A stretch of 64,000 nt of DNA, from positions 14,690,165 through 14,754,164 of the forward strand of contig NC_079912.1 of the NCBI RefSeq assembly GCF_024868665.1, written 5' to 3'. This DNA comes from Triplophysa rosa. Its lineage: Eukaryota > Chordata > Actinopteri > Cypriniformes > Nemacheilidae. The notes beneath the pieces were generated by a model, which worked only from the letters and a program-made list of their open reading frames with translations, made no database searches and was not told the origin of the DNA. The position numbers and the translations under genes were made by a program. Positions 22,905 to 34,320 of this stretch are shown here, piece after piece (position 1 is the first letter of the stretch; each line of letters starts with the position of its first letter).

Positions 22905-23748
22905 TTAATACACAGAACAATCCGCAGATGAACGCTGAGTGCAGAGGAAGTCACTTGTGATCTCTTTATATCCTGGAGCTTCAATAAGTCCACTACCTGC
23001 GCAGAAGACGTAATAAACATCAGCAGCTGGTTTGTTTATAGATACACTATTTTAATGCTACATGTAGTCGTTGATATGTTGATTTTACCTTCCATTAAGT
23101 TGTAGAGGTTACAATAGTTGGTGCCGTGATCTGTGACAGCATACCAGGTCTCTGCTACTGACATGGCCTGGTTAACATGAAACCAGATTTAGTAGTTTTA
23201 ATATACAAAACAAGTATTCTATACAATACACTACATTAATGGCAAAAATTAGTCAAACGTTCTTGGCATCATGTTTTCACTTACCGAAACACGACAGTGA
23301 AAGAAACCATAAGAGACAAGTCTGAAGTTGATGTCTTCAACATATTTCTTTACTGCTGCAGTATGTTTGGCGGAAATGAAGTGCACAGATGCGGACTGCA
23401 ACTACCAGGAGAAAGAGAGTTGGGAAAATATTTACAAATAGGCCTTACAGCAAAATTCATAAATAAAGACGCCCACAAATCCCTCCCTGTAAAAACAATA
23501 CAAATTCTAATGGTTATATAACATATTTCATTTTTTCCGCACCATTATGAACCATTAGGCCATTACCATGACAAAATTACTTTATCTGGTGTGTTTTGGG
23601 TCCATTAAAACCACACAACATTAAATCAATTACAATTTCTGTGATTTCCCAATTATGCACCTTGTACAGGCATTTCTGTCCTCCTGTGGCACAGGTTGAG
23701 GCTGTCCTCCACTTTTTAATCTGCGTAACCAGGGCTTCATAGACACTC
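22905..23748 (-). CDS. Cysteine-rich small protein of an uncharacterised teleost family, 5' partial
   Basis: Four minus-strand exons join in phase: 23661-23748, 23285-23401, 23089-23167, and 22905-22996 with a TAA stop. They give about 124 residues. Junctions are AAG|GTGCAT, TCG|GTAAGT and GAAG|GTAAAA, with acceptors GGTAG, ACCAG and GCGCAG. In order the pieces contain [18 protein letters not shown], then [14 protein letters not shown] and GFFHCRVS, then [19 protein letters not shown], then GSGL and a tail [13 protein letters not shown]. Six cysteines, evenly spread, suggest a disulfide-bonded extracellular domain. I recognise the W-YAV-GTNYCNL-GSGL-CTQ pattern as a recurring teleost protein type without a known function. 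The exon with the expected signal peptide was not found. The first exon listed could begin instead at 23769 using a second acceptor. It may be a gene fragment or an intact gene with a distant first exon. Confidence 0.7.
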
Positions 23749-24342
23749 CTGCAAGGAAGACCGAAATACCTGGAAAACACACAGCAATACATTCATTCAA
23801 ATACTGACACCTAGTGGAGCCATAGTTATTTTATGACTTTATTTTGAAGGATTTGTTGTGGTATTTTTTGAAAATATGTGGAATTTGAAGCCGTATTCTT
23901 AGCGTGTGAAACTGCATTTCTGTTAATGAAGTTTAATTTAAAAACGAAGGACGCGATGCCTTTTTTGGATTTCCGGAGGAGTTAGACAAACCCCGCCCTC
24001 TGAAAACATGCACGCAGACGCTAGTAATAACAGATGGAGCAGGAAAAAGAATGATCCCTGACAGTGAAGTCAGCTTTATACTGACCAGATTATACATGCC
24101 ATTATTTATCACAATTATTGATAGTACGACACTGTTTTCCTTTTGACCAAATATGGGTCGCCATGTTCAAACAAATGTTTGACAGGATCAGATATTTTAG
24201 GTCACCTATTTCAGTGATATCTGTCGGTTATACATACGATGTTCTCTAAAAATGCTGTGCTTACGAGAATCATGCACTTTCTAGAATGTAAAAAAAAATG
24301 CAACACGGGTAAGTTAGTATTTTTATTTTTTTACCATTTTTA

Positions 24343-25267
24343 AAGGGATACCCCAAAATGAAAATTCAGTCATCATTTACTCACCTCCGAGCTGTTCAAA
24401 TCTGTATAAATGTCTTTGTTATGACGAACACAGAGAAAGATATTTGGAAGAATGCTTATAAGCAGACAGATTTTGCCCCCCATTGACCACCATAGTAGGA
24501 GAAAATACAATGGTTTTAAAAAGTGCTTTAAGTGTCATGATTCACATGGACAGAACCCAGATGCAGACAGCTCCAAAAAGTCTTTATTAAAACAACTTCT
24601 ATCCCTCGAGGGTGAAAAACATAACAAGGTCAAATACAAAACTACAAATACAAAACGACATGACGGTAGGATCACAAACGGTGCAGCGTAACACAGCAAA
24701 TACAAGGGCTTTAAACAGGGAAGCAACTAAGGAGAGGTAAGGAGGGAGACAGGTGAAGGGTGTAACTATTGACAGGATAATGAATAAGGAAACAAGGGGG
24801 CGGGGCTAAGACGAAAGGCAGGAGAGCACAGGTTTTGGATAGAATGGATACGGCTACCTTCAATACCAAATAATTTTTGTCACGTGACAACAGTTAACTG
24901 CTATTTTTTATTATTGTAAGGTTAGGTTTAGGGTTGGGGTAGGTGTAGGCATTAGCTAATGTAATTTACTGTAATTTAATGGCGAGATTTTGCATCACTT
25001 CCGGCTGTAGCTGTATCCCTGCTAGCAACAACCAAGGGCACAAAGACACAAACAATGGCCATGTGCTTTCAACAGAGACACAAGACATGGGGCTGTCATG
25101 ATCCCATCAGCCAGAACAAGAGAAACAGCTACAGGAGGACAGGATCATGACATCCAGAACTGTTTGCTGTCACCTTCAAAATGTCTTATTTTGTGTTCAA
25201 CAGAACAAAAAAAAAAATGTATACAGATTTGGAACAACTCGAAGGTGAGTAAATGATGACAGAATTT
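24343..25267. mobile_element. Fold-back MITE split by an LTR-like insertion
   Basis: The left part (24343-24532) starts AAAGGGATACCCCAAAATGA and has ATCATTTACTCACCTCCGAG and CACAGAGAAAGATATTTGG. The right part (25153-25267) resumes with CCAGAACTGTTTGCTGTC and ends with AGGTGAGTAAATGATGACAG. The copy at 63325-63727 has the uninterrupted order (AAAAGTGCCCCATAACTG), showing that 24533-25152 is a later insertion. Confidence 0.75.
24533..25152 (-). mobile_element. Solo-LTR-like element, minus orientation
   Basis: About 620 bp bounded by TGTCATGAT (24533) and ATCATGACA (ending 25152). On the minus strand it starts TGTCATGATCC and ends with a stretch resembling that of 28597-29197 (GTCTGC..TGGGTTCT..., then TGACA). 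It carries AATAAA near its 3' end (plus-strand TTTATT at 24583-24588). Its first 59 bases on the minus strand form an 11-bp perfect inverted repeat (25094-25104 with 25142-25152). No gag or pol sequence is present. Target duplication is not clear. Confidence 0.6.
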
Positions 25268-25269
25268 AC

Positions 25270-25510
25270 AAAAGGTTTTTTCGCAGAGAGACCATAGAAG
25301 AATATTTTTTTGTTCCCCAAAGAACCTTTTTGTCAAAGGTAATTATTTTATAGCCTAGTTAAAGAAATGCTTGATCTAGTGGTCTTGGAAAAGCTAGTGT
25401 AGACCCTTTTTCATCACAAAGTATAGCTTACTTTTTAGCTCTATGTTCAAGTCTCTAAGTAAACAGCCTAACAAAAACCTTTTAGGAACCTTTATTTTTA
25501 AGAGTGTATG
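25270..25510. repeat. AAGGTTCTT-type MITE relic
   Basis: ACAAAAGGTTTTTTCGCAGA, CCCCAAAGAACCTTTTTGTC and AACCTTTATTTTTAAGAGTG are pieces of a repeat familiar in cyprinid DNA. Related pieces occur at about 47815-47870 and 57490-57520. Confidence 0.5.
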
Positions 25511-26880
25511 CACCAAGCTTTTCTTTATTTATTCAAGCTTACAAAACTTCTTTACCCCAGTTAGACATTCAACAAACAAATTAGACTGATACTTTACCAC
25601 TCCACTTTGCACTGTGCATGAAGAGGCCCGGCTGAGCGCAACTCGCATATTCCAAATGTTATTACACATATTAAGAGAAAGTTAGAGATACGCATCATGA
25701 TGAAGATTCCCAGTATCTTAGCAAGATTTAGTCTTCAAAAACAGCTTAAGGTTTTGAGAGCAGTGTTTATGCGGGACAGAAACAGAATCACAGGATGGTC
25801 ATGAGTGAGGCTTCAAGGGGAATTGCCAAATTTAATTAGACCATCATCTGAGGTCATAAAAAGAAACTGCCATACACGGGTGTGTAAATGTTAAACACAA
25901 AAATGAAAGTCTCTGTGTAAAGTAAGAACACTTTTCGAGCGTTAATGCAAGTAATGAGGTCCCTGAAGTCATTGTTCCCTTAAAACTGACCCATTATTCA
26001 TATTCAAGAAACGTCTGCAAATCTGATTAAATTTAGCAATAGAAACTGGAACAACTCAGAAAAAATAAAACTCTACAGTTTGAACAGTTTCATCTCAATG
26101 TGATGCGAGTCAAAGCAAGTAGATTTTTGCATTCTGATATTCTGTGCAGGTTTATAACATTTTATAATGTGTTTTATGATTCTGTATTTACTGTTTTAAA
26201 CCATAAGAATACAGTGTCTGTGGGCTTTTAGAGCATGGTAAATGAGGATTTTATTATTTGTTGTTCACTTTTAATCTGTTGACACATGGTTAGTTTACTT
26301 TAAAATCTTTTATAAAACGCCCACCTTTGTTTTTTAGTTCAAAAGGTTTGGCCACAATAATTTACTTTTTCATTGTTTACTGCAGAGGCCAAATACAAAC
26401 TTTGCTTTTTGTTAAAATCAGAAAACAACCTCGGTTGAACTTTGTCCTGGTGTTGCTGAGACAGTTCAGAGTCATTCATAAAGTTAAGTATGTTGTTTTC
26501 TGACTAATTTTGTGCCAAACTAACTTGTACAGAGTATTATTGCATAAACATGATGGTAGACAGTGCTTTTTCCTAAGTGTATACAAACAGTCTTATATAA
26601 AGAGGGTCTTTACCACTTTTCAATTGTATATTAAACATTTTTTTCGCATATGAGGTATAGACATGCACTGCAGCAGAGTTCGTGTAAGCGCATTGACACA
26701 AAGTAATTTGCATGAAGAAGTTTTCTAGAAAAGGTCTAGGAAGTCAAGATGTCAATCTGTTTTGTTTGGTATGATGGGTTTATAATACTCGCATGTTAGT
26801 TTATTTTAAAACTCAATTAAATGTACTTAATTTATTTTCTGTTTGTTTGCAATTTTGCCCTTTTGGCTGTAAAGCGACAG
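25510..26880. other. Intergenic DNA, no gene recognised
   Basis: AT-rich, no exon chain, no repeat with definable ends. Confidence 0.4.
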
Positions 26881-27269
26881 TAACACGTGATAAGTGTTGT
26901 TTTTCTCCGCGCTGCTGTGACTAGAACGAATTAAAGCCGTTCGCGTAAGTTTTTTCATAGGCGTAGGTGTATCTTTGTATCTTTCTTACAAATACTAACG
27001 AAAAATAAACGTAATTGTACTCTGCGTTGCACAAATATTCAGCGCGACTAATACCGCCCTGAGATGTGAATGGGTATCGAGGGAGAATACGCTTCTGTAG
27101 TCTCCATGCGCCCTCTAGAGGAGAACATTGAGAAGAACGTTGCTACGTCGTGCGGCGAGGGGATCCTACTGCTTCTGCTTCTCCGTGTCCGATTATAAAC
27201 GTGGGTCATTGCACATCAGACGGACATCTGTACATATCGTCTGTCTGCTCGATGGTGATCCCATAAGAG
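26880..27269 (+). promoter_or_regulatory. Presumed STEAP2 promoter and non-coding first exon
   Basis: CpG dinucleotides are denser here (about 26905-27200) than in the surroundings. A consensus donor CATAAGAG|GTAACG lies at 27269/27270. It could splice to an acceptor at 27941 (CTCAACAG) or 27950 (CATCTTTAG), just upstream of the STEAP2 ATG. A leading non-coding exon is usual for STEAP genes. The transcription start is not resolvable. Confidence 0.4.
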
Positions 27270-27978
27270 GTAACGTTACATCTATAACCTTGAGTTATTT
27301 TCTCAATGACATTTATAATGCAGATGCGCCGGATGCGCTGAACTGACCCAAAGCGCATGACGCGTTCAATTATCATTGCAATCGGAAAATATGAAGCTGT
27401 ATTTACTGTATAGTGTTCGATAATGATTTATTTGCTTTGTTTTAACACGAGCATAAAATCACAGGCAGCACAACAGGTCAGATATATCACAAGTCATAAT
27501 ATTAGGACACAGATTTACATTGGGTTCATATTTGTATGAGGAAACCCCACACCGTGCATCCAACCTGTGGATCTAAATATAGTTTTTCCACAAAATCAAC
27601 GGAATATGAATAAGCCACGTTTAATGCAATCTAATTAGTATTTTAAAACATGTATGGGTCATATTTTATGGCAAAATCGAAAGAAAATTTCCATTGTGCA
27701 TAAAGCACACATCTTAAAGCAAAAACTATTTTTTTATTAACATATCACAGTGTTCATCCTGTCCAGACATTCTCTTTATATCAGTATAAAGGTAGTGTAA
27801 CAAATACTACCGTACTGTTTAAATGCTGTACAATGCGATTTACAGTGTAAATAACAATATTTTACATTTTTGAAAACAATTAGACAAATAATTTCACAAT
27901 TGAATATAATTAGTATAAAACTAATTAAAACATCTCAACAGCATCTTTAGATCCACTGTGAGGTGATTTGGGCTGAAC

Positions 27979-30965
27979 ATGGACTCTATTTCCCTGCTGG
28001 GCAGCAGCCCGGCCTGCACCAAAGTCTGTTTCCTGCCCAACGGGCTGAAGAACAGCTCCAAGGAGGGACCCAGCAAGCCCACTGTCGCCATCATCGGCAC
28101 CGGCGATTTTTCCAAAAGTCTGACCATTCGACTGCTTCGTAGCGGCTTTCACGTGGTGGTGGGAAGCCGCCATCCCAAGAGAGCAGCTGAATCCTTCCCG
28201 CACGTGGTAGACGTGACCCATCACGAGGATGCTGTGGGGAAAGCCGACATCATGTTCCTGGCCATACGTCGAGAACACTATTCCTCCCTGTGGGACATCA
28301 AACACCTGCTGGCGGGAAAAATACTGGTGGATGTCAGCAACAACAGACGGGTGAACCAGTATCCAGAGTCCAATGCAGAATACCTGGCTTCCCTCTTTCC
28401 AGATTCCATCGTGGTCAAAGGCTTCAACGTGATCTCATCGTGGGCCATGCAGTCAGGCCCCAGAGACTCCAGTCGACAGGTAAAGAGCTAAATTAAAATC
28501 AACACCGCAGGAGAATTTAAACATTATGGGATTTCACTTCATTTCGCATGCAGCATATTCTCTCTCTCTCTCTCTCGCTCTCTCTATATACATAGATGTC
28601 ATGGCTCTGCTTCCTTAGTCATGTTTTTCTTGGTCCTGTAGCAGAGCCATGACAAAGTCTTTGGTTATGTGTGGAGAGAAACATATTATTGTCCGTTTGA
28701 CAGTAATATACGTTCTCTCCAATGTCTTGTCATTGGCCCCATTCCTCTCGTTTCCTTGTTATCCTTACCTAAGTGTTTGATTACCCACACCTGCCCCATG
28801 TCGTTATCCCTTGTTTGTCTTGCCTATATATACCCTCATGTTTCTTTGTCCTGTGCTCGTGGATTGTATGTAATGTGTATTATGCTATGTTGCGTTGTGT
28901 ACGGTGTTCTTGCTGGTGTTGCTACCCGTGGTCCTGTTCCTTGTCCTGTTCTGTGAGTTTTGTTCATTGTATTATTTAAGACGTTTGGTCGTGTCTTTTA
29001 GTTTAGTTTTACTGTTCTTGTTTTAATTTTGCCCCCTCGTGGGAAGTCTTTTGTTTTCTGTTTGTTTCTTAGTTTAGTTCCTGTTTTTTACCCCCTCGTG
29101 GGTTTTGTTTTGTGTGTTTTGTGTCAATAAATATTTGTTAACCCCTTCACTGCCTGTCTGCGCTTGGGTTCTCTCTTCAGCCACGACATTCGTGACACAT
29201 AGATATATTTACATTGAGACTGCATGTTAAGATAACACCCTAATTGTTACTGTAATCTGTCTGACTCTGTACAGGTCTATATTTGCAGTAATTCGGTGGA
29301 TGCCCGGCGGCAAATAATCGAGATGGCCCGTCAGCTCAACTTTATCCCTGTGGATATGGGTGCCCTCTCCTCCGCCAAAGAGATTGAGAACATGCCACTG
29401 CATCTCTTCACAGCCTGGAAAGGGCCCGTCTTGACCACAGTCGCCCTGTCCATCTTCTTCTTCGCCTACTCTTTTGTCCGGGACATCATCCATCCGTACA
29501 TGAAGACCAGACAGAGTTTTTTCTACAAGGTTCCTATGGAGATCGTGAACAGGACTCTGCCCGGAGTGGCCATAGTTCTGTTAGCTCTGGTGTATTTGGC
29601 AGGACAGCTGGCTGCTGCGTACCAGCTCGTCTACGGGACCAAGTACCGCCGTTTCCCGCCCTGGTTGGAAGGCTGGCTGGAGAGCCGCAAACAGCTCGGT
29701 TTGCTCAGTTTCTTCTTCGGCTGCGTGCACGTGCTGTACAGCCTCTGTCTTCCAATGAGACGCTCGGAGAGATACCTGGTGCTCAACATGGCCTATCAAC
29801 AGGTGTGTGTGCTACACTGTTCTGTTTATTTACATAAACCTTGCCGAGTCAAAAAGATGTTTATATGTATAAAAAAAAAGCACAATCATAAAATGTGTAA
29901 TATCCTGGGGTTGCATTATGCACAAAGGTAAATAACAGACATGTCTTTATTCTGTAAATTAAAATAATCCTTATAAATATGATGGAATTTAAAGCAAGGA
30001 CACTGAAAATGTAGTCGACCAGGAGGCTTTCTGTCAATAACTATTTGGCCTTCCTTATAGAGAACACACACACACAAAAAATATATTTTTAAGAATGTTG
30101 GTAACCAAACAACATGGTCCACCGTTGACTTCCATTGTACAACATTTCTCAAAATATCTTCTTTTGTGTTTCAGTTTTGCATGATATGAGGGTAAATAAA
30201 TGATGACGGAATGTTTTTAGTGAATATTGAATATAAGACTTTTGTAACGTAAATAAATCTAATAACCTTTGTTTCTCTGTAGGTACATGCAAACATTGAG
30301 AACTCATGGAATGAAGAGGAGGTTTGGAGGGTGGAGATGTACATTTCCTTTGGCATCATGGGACTGGGGCTCCTTTCTCTGCTGGCCGTCACTTCAATTC
30401 CATCAATCAACAGCGCCCTCAACTGGCGAGAGTTTAGCTTTATCCAGGTAAAACTACGGACATTGTTGTGAGACCATAGCAATTTGTTTGGTTAGTGTAG
30501 TTTTACTGAAAACCAAAACAACTATTGTTATATATATGATTTTTATTATTGGATACAGACATTTCATTAATTTAAAATGACATTTTCATAACTCTAGGTT
30601 AAATGTGTGTTACATAATAGTTCATCTACAAAAAAAAAACTTCTCACGACATCAAATTCTGGGCTTTTTTCTCCCAGTCCACTTTAGGTTACATTGCCCT
30701 TCTCATAACAACCTTCCACGCCCTGCTCTTCGGATGGCAACGGGCATTTCAGGAGGAGTCCTACCGTTTCTACATGCCGCCCAATTTTGTTTTGGCGCTG
30801 GTGTTGCCTGTAACGGTGATCATTGGAAAAATTGTGTTGCTGCTTCCCTGTGTGAGCCGGAAGCTGAAGCGGATCAGACGCGGATTAGACTCTTATCAGA
30901 CACGCGCCAACCATGAGAGACCAAGTGCTGTCCACCTATCACCTGAGAGGGTCACAATCATGTAA
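27979..30965 (+). CDS. steap2: Metalloreductase STEAP2 (six-transmembrane), complete
   Basis: Coding exons are 27979-28479, 29275-29802, 30283-30447 and 30678-30965, all phase 0 with GT-AG boundaries, giving 493 residues (human about 490). STEAP2 reduces Fe3+ and Cu2+ at plasma and endosomal membranes, passing electrons from NADPH through FAD and one haem. The N-terminal oxidoreductase domain has GTGDFSKS at 40-47 and VVGSRHPK at 60-67 for NADPH. HHEDA, VDVSNN and [15 protein letters not shown] follow. Six hydrophobic segments lie at about 218-235, 263-285, 306-326, 360-380, 400-418 and 430-452. The expected haem ligands are His319 (GCVHVLYS) and His412 ([10 protein letters not shown]). The end LSPERVTIM matches the STEAP2 C-terminus, which separates it from STEAP3/4. 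The start fits MESIS-type STEAP2 N-termini. No broken motif is seen. Intron 1 holds a solo LTR. Confidence 0.97.
28555..28590. repeat. CT-rich microsatellite in STEAP2 intron 1
   Basis: An interrupted (CT)n run immediately upstream of the LTR insertion. Confidence 0.85.
28597..29197 (+). mobile_element. Solo LTR in STEAP2 intron 1, sense orientation
   Basis: A 601-bp element starting TGTCATGG and ending TTCGTGACA (TG...CA). It is flanked by perfect 6-bp duplications CATAGA at 28591-28596 and 29198-29203. A TATATATA box lies at 28825-28832 and AATAAA at 29126-29131, the normal order of U3, R and U5 signals. The first 58 bases form a 14-bp perfect inverted repeat (28597-28610 with 28641-28654). 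There is no internal coding region, so it is a solo LTR left by recombination. It is related to 24533-25152. The retroelement family is not assigned. Confidence 0.8.
30055..30215. mobile_element. Fold-back MITE fragment in STEAP2 intron 2
   Basis: It contains AAGAATGTTGGTAACCAAAC, CTCAAAATATCTTCTTTTGT and GAGGGTAAATAAATGATGAC, i.e. the right half of the TTCACCC fold-back family. Confidence 0.6.
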
Positions 30966-31481
30966 TGCCACTCATGGTAATCTATTCACTCTTCACTATT
31001 CGTACCCTCATAATGCCTGAACTGCACACCGTTCGTAACCATCAGCTGACACTTCAGTTGCTTTCATAAAAGGCCGTCATTGGATTAGAGTTATGGACTA
31101 TGATAAAGGTTTGTTTGTTTGTGTGCTGTTTTTTCATGAATGGGTTGGAAATGCATGTGACGTATTGGATCATTTGTATTAGTCACGTGACCTCAAGGGC
31201 TGGCTCTTTTAGGAGGAAGTCATGTGACTGGGTGTTCTGTTTAAGAGCCTCAGAATATTTTGGAAGAAATGTTATTTACAAAGTTTGCTTAGAAAACACT
31301 CTCTGCCTTTCGTTCTAGAACTTGACCCTTATTTTCTTTTAACTGTTTTCTGATGCTTGTGCGTGATGCATCAAGGCATGTTTTCCGAAGAGGTGTTCTT
31401 CGTAATGTGTTGCGAACGCCTTCTCCACAACCACGGCAAAGTCGCATTCAAGTCTGGCCTAATTTTAAGGATCAAACATAG

Positions 31482-31487
31482 AATAAA
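31482..31487 (+). terminator. Likely STEAP2 poly(A) signal
   Basis: AATAAA in GAATAAATAAAAAC, about 520 bases after the stop codon. A second candidate AATAAA lies at about 31869. Confidence 0.45.
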
Positions 31488-31499
31488 TAAAAACACAAC

Positions 31500-33005
31500 G
31501 TAGATTGTAGAGGTAAAATAATGTGGATTTGGGTCAATTTAATAAGATGTTTGATTGCATATTGAGATCTTCAATAATATTGACTTTTGATTGCAAACTT
31601 TATCTCAGTTTGTGACATTGTTGAGATCTCTCTTCTGTAACTAATGGAGACATTTGTGAGATTTTTGGCTCGTTTTCTCAGGAGAAATATGAGAGTTGAG
31701 ACTTAAGCAAACGGTTTCATGGACTCCAATACAAAAACTTTAGTTTTTTCTTTGCATTTTTTTGTGTGAACTGTACTGGAGCTGTTTTGTGTCACTTTTG
31801 ATGGCCGCCAGCGTGCTATTTCTGTCAGCATTGTAAATACTACAAATCACCTAATGTACAGAATACCAATAAACACACCCATATCTCCATGAAGCTCTTA
31901 ACTGAATATAACTTTGAAAACGTAAGTGTCCCTCATTATTTCCATAAACGTTAAACGCCATGAACGTTTACCGGCAGATGGCACCCTTCTCCACTAAACT
32001 AGAAAATCATCATGGGCGTCTCAAGGCACATCATATTTGAATCGGTTTGATATAAAATGCAATCACGTCATCTTCAGTATCGCGTCTGGATCTAGGTGAG
32101 CATATCAAGCATCCCCTTAAGGTTCTCCTCAAGCTCTAAGGCACATAATAATATCAGTTACAGTGATGAGATGAACCGAGTCTGTTCATGGCCACAGGAC
32201 AGCGATGTGAAAGCCCGCTCAGTCTGTTAAATCTTTTATGAAGCCATTATCACTGAAGAGAGCCGAACCATCGCCCTGAGAGGAGACGGAGCCTTCGAGT
32301 CGTGTGAAGAAGAAATGTCATAAGAGTTCTGTTTGGACTGGACCTCGGGCCTCTTGTCGAAACATCCCCCTCACACCACGCTGAGATCGTAAAAGTCTCC
32401 ACGGTTACGAATGAGCTTCCTGCTAGTTTGAGAGACTGCGAGAGATTAGTCTTAATTACCGCTAATGATCAGCAAACAAGGAGGAATTGTCTGGATGTTA
32501 TGCTCGGCTACAGGTTCTCACCGCGACCAGTAAAGGCCCTGCAAACGTGCATCTCATTCACGCTGAAGTCGTTTATCAAAAGCGCCGTTTTAATTGCAGG
32601 CGAGAGTAAAAAAACACAGTTTAGGAGAGCGCGTGACCGGAGTGGGATCATAAATAAACGCTCCTGCCTCACTTGCTTCTTAATACTTTTTATGTGGAGT
32701 TTCTCTGTGGTTCTCGGGGGGAACATTACATCCCGATTGCAATTTGCAAAACAGATGGAATATTTCCAGAGTTACCTGATTAACAGTGATATCACAGGAC
32801 TTGAACTCAAACCTGTGTATTTTTTAAAGGGGCAGCGCACAATAAGAAAAATGTTCAATGTTCACGTTGATCACAATAACACAAAAAACTATGCATCAAA
32901 TAAGCAAAAAAAAAATTATGTATGATTTTCACTCTTTGATAGAGTGTGACATGTGAAAAAAGTAGTTTTTCTTTAACCAGGAATACACATTAGTGAGTGT
33001 ATGAA
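31500..33005. other. Intergenic DNA with a long unassigned frame
   Basis: No recognised gene. A 165-codon plus-strand frame runs 32428-32925 without similarity that I can see. Its first half (32430-32690) is free of repeats and contains GATTAGTCTTAATTACCG (about 32446), a homeodomain-site-like word. It could be regulatory DNA rather than coding. Confidence 0.3.
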
Positions 33006-33011
33006 GCTAAT

Positions 33012-33298
33012 ACAAATTCTGTCATGATTTACTCGTTTTGAACCTGTGTGACTTTCTTCCGTACAACACAAAAGAAGATATTTTGACGATTGTGGTTAAC
33101 TGGCCCCCATTCACTTGCATTGGTTTTGTGTCCATACAATAGAAAGAATGGGGACCAGTGCTGTTCGGTTACCGACTTTCTTCAAAATATCTTCTTTTTT
33201 GTTCTGTGGAAAAAAGAAAGTCATAAATGTTTGACAGGACAAGATGGGTGGGTTGATGATGACCAAATTTTCCTTTTTGGTTGAACCATCACTTTAAC
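33012..33298. mobile_element. Fold-back MITE copy
   Basis: The left arm is CAAATTCTGTCATGATTTAC and ACACAAAAGAAGATATTTTG. The right arm is TTCAAAATATCTTCTTTTTT, ending TTTGGTTGAACCATCACTTT. CCCCATTCACTTGC and its inverted partner mark the centre. Confidence 0.7.
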
Positions 33299-33505
33299 CA
33301 ATGTGACTCAAATTAGCTTGATTTGGACATTTTTTTGGCACTTGGAATACAGAATACAAACCAAGTTCTTCAATGTTGCTTTTTTCTAATTATTTTATTC
33401 ACTTTTAGTCTATAGAAAAGCGTTTCTTGTATTCCACAGGACTGCAAAAAAAACAAGGGGCGTTGAACATCACAGTGGTGAGATGAGTAAATTCATTATG
33501 AAATA

Positions 33506-33506
33506 T

Positions 33507-33590
<84 letters not shown>

Positions 33591-33592
33591 TC
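33506..33592. repeat. (TTTC)n microsatellite
   Basis: A pure TTTC/GAAA tetranucleotide run of about 87 bases. Confidence 0.95.
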
Positions 33593-33929
33593 GTATCTTC
33601 AACAGCTCTTGTTCTGTTTCAACCTCTAAAGAGATTGTCCTGACGAATACACAAGTGCCGGTCATTCTGACACGAAATTATACAACTATGGAGGCACTTT
33701 GCTTTGCTCCAGATTAAATGAAAAGAAAATTGCTCCGCTATCATTTATGTGCAGAACCATCTTCATTATGAAAGCCACCAGGAAGCCGACATCCAAGTCT
33801 TGAACCGCTGCCAATAAAACCAATCAGAGCGTGGCCAGACCCTGAGGCTGCAAAACAGCAGAGAGACGAGAAGGCAAGAATGATGGAAAGAGAGAGATCC
33901 ATCAGAGAAGAATGTCGCAAGTAGGCACT

Positions 33930-34320
33930 TAGAAAATGGTATATGATACATCTCACAAGCGATAAAGTCGAACAAATTAGAATTAGGACTGAATAGAACA
34001 GAAAAGGGCATATCATAGAGCACCATGGAACGGAATACAGCAGAAAAGAGATGAAAACAATAGATAAAAAAGCCTGAATAGAATTAAATGGAAATTAAAT
34101 AGAATATAATGAAGCAGGAAATAAAACAGAATATAAAAGCAGAATAGACTAAAAAGAAGCAGAGCAAAAAATAGCTGAATATATTATATAGAATAGAATG
34201 CAGAAGAGCTGCATATATTAGAATACAGCACAATAGAGTGGCATAGTATAGAAAAAGCAGTAAAGAACAGAATAGAATAGAGCAAAATGTAATACAGCAA
34301 TTGAACAGAACAATAACAAA
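33930..34320. repeat. Degenerate GAATAGAA-type purine-rich simple repeat
   Basis: AGAATAGA, GAACAGAA and AAATAGAAT words recur throughout. This is consistent with an old (GAATA)n array. Confidence 0.65.

Noticed and set aside
28480..28491. Continuation of the first STEAP2 coding frame for three more codons to a stop
   Set aside because: The consensus donor CAG|GTAAAG at 28479/28480 and the in-phase next exon (VYICSN) show this is intron. It would only matter if transcription ended in the LTR.
29803..29931. Continuation of STEAP2 exon 2 frame past 29802
   Set aside because: The frame runs into intron sequence. The donor CAACAG|GTGTGT and the following exon at 30283 restore the STEAP2 sequence.
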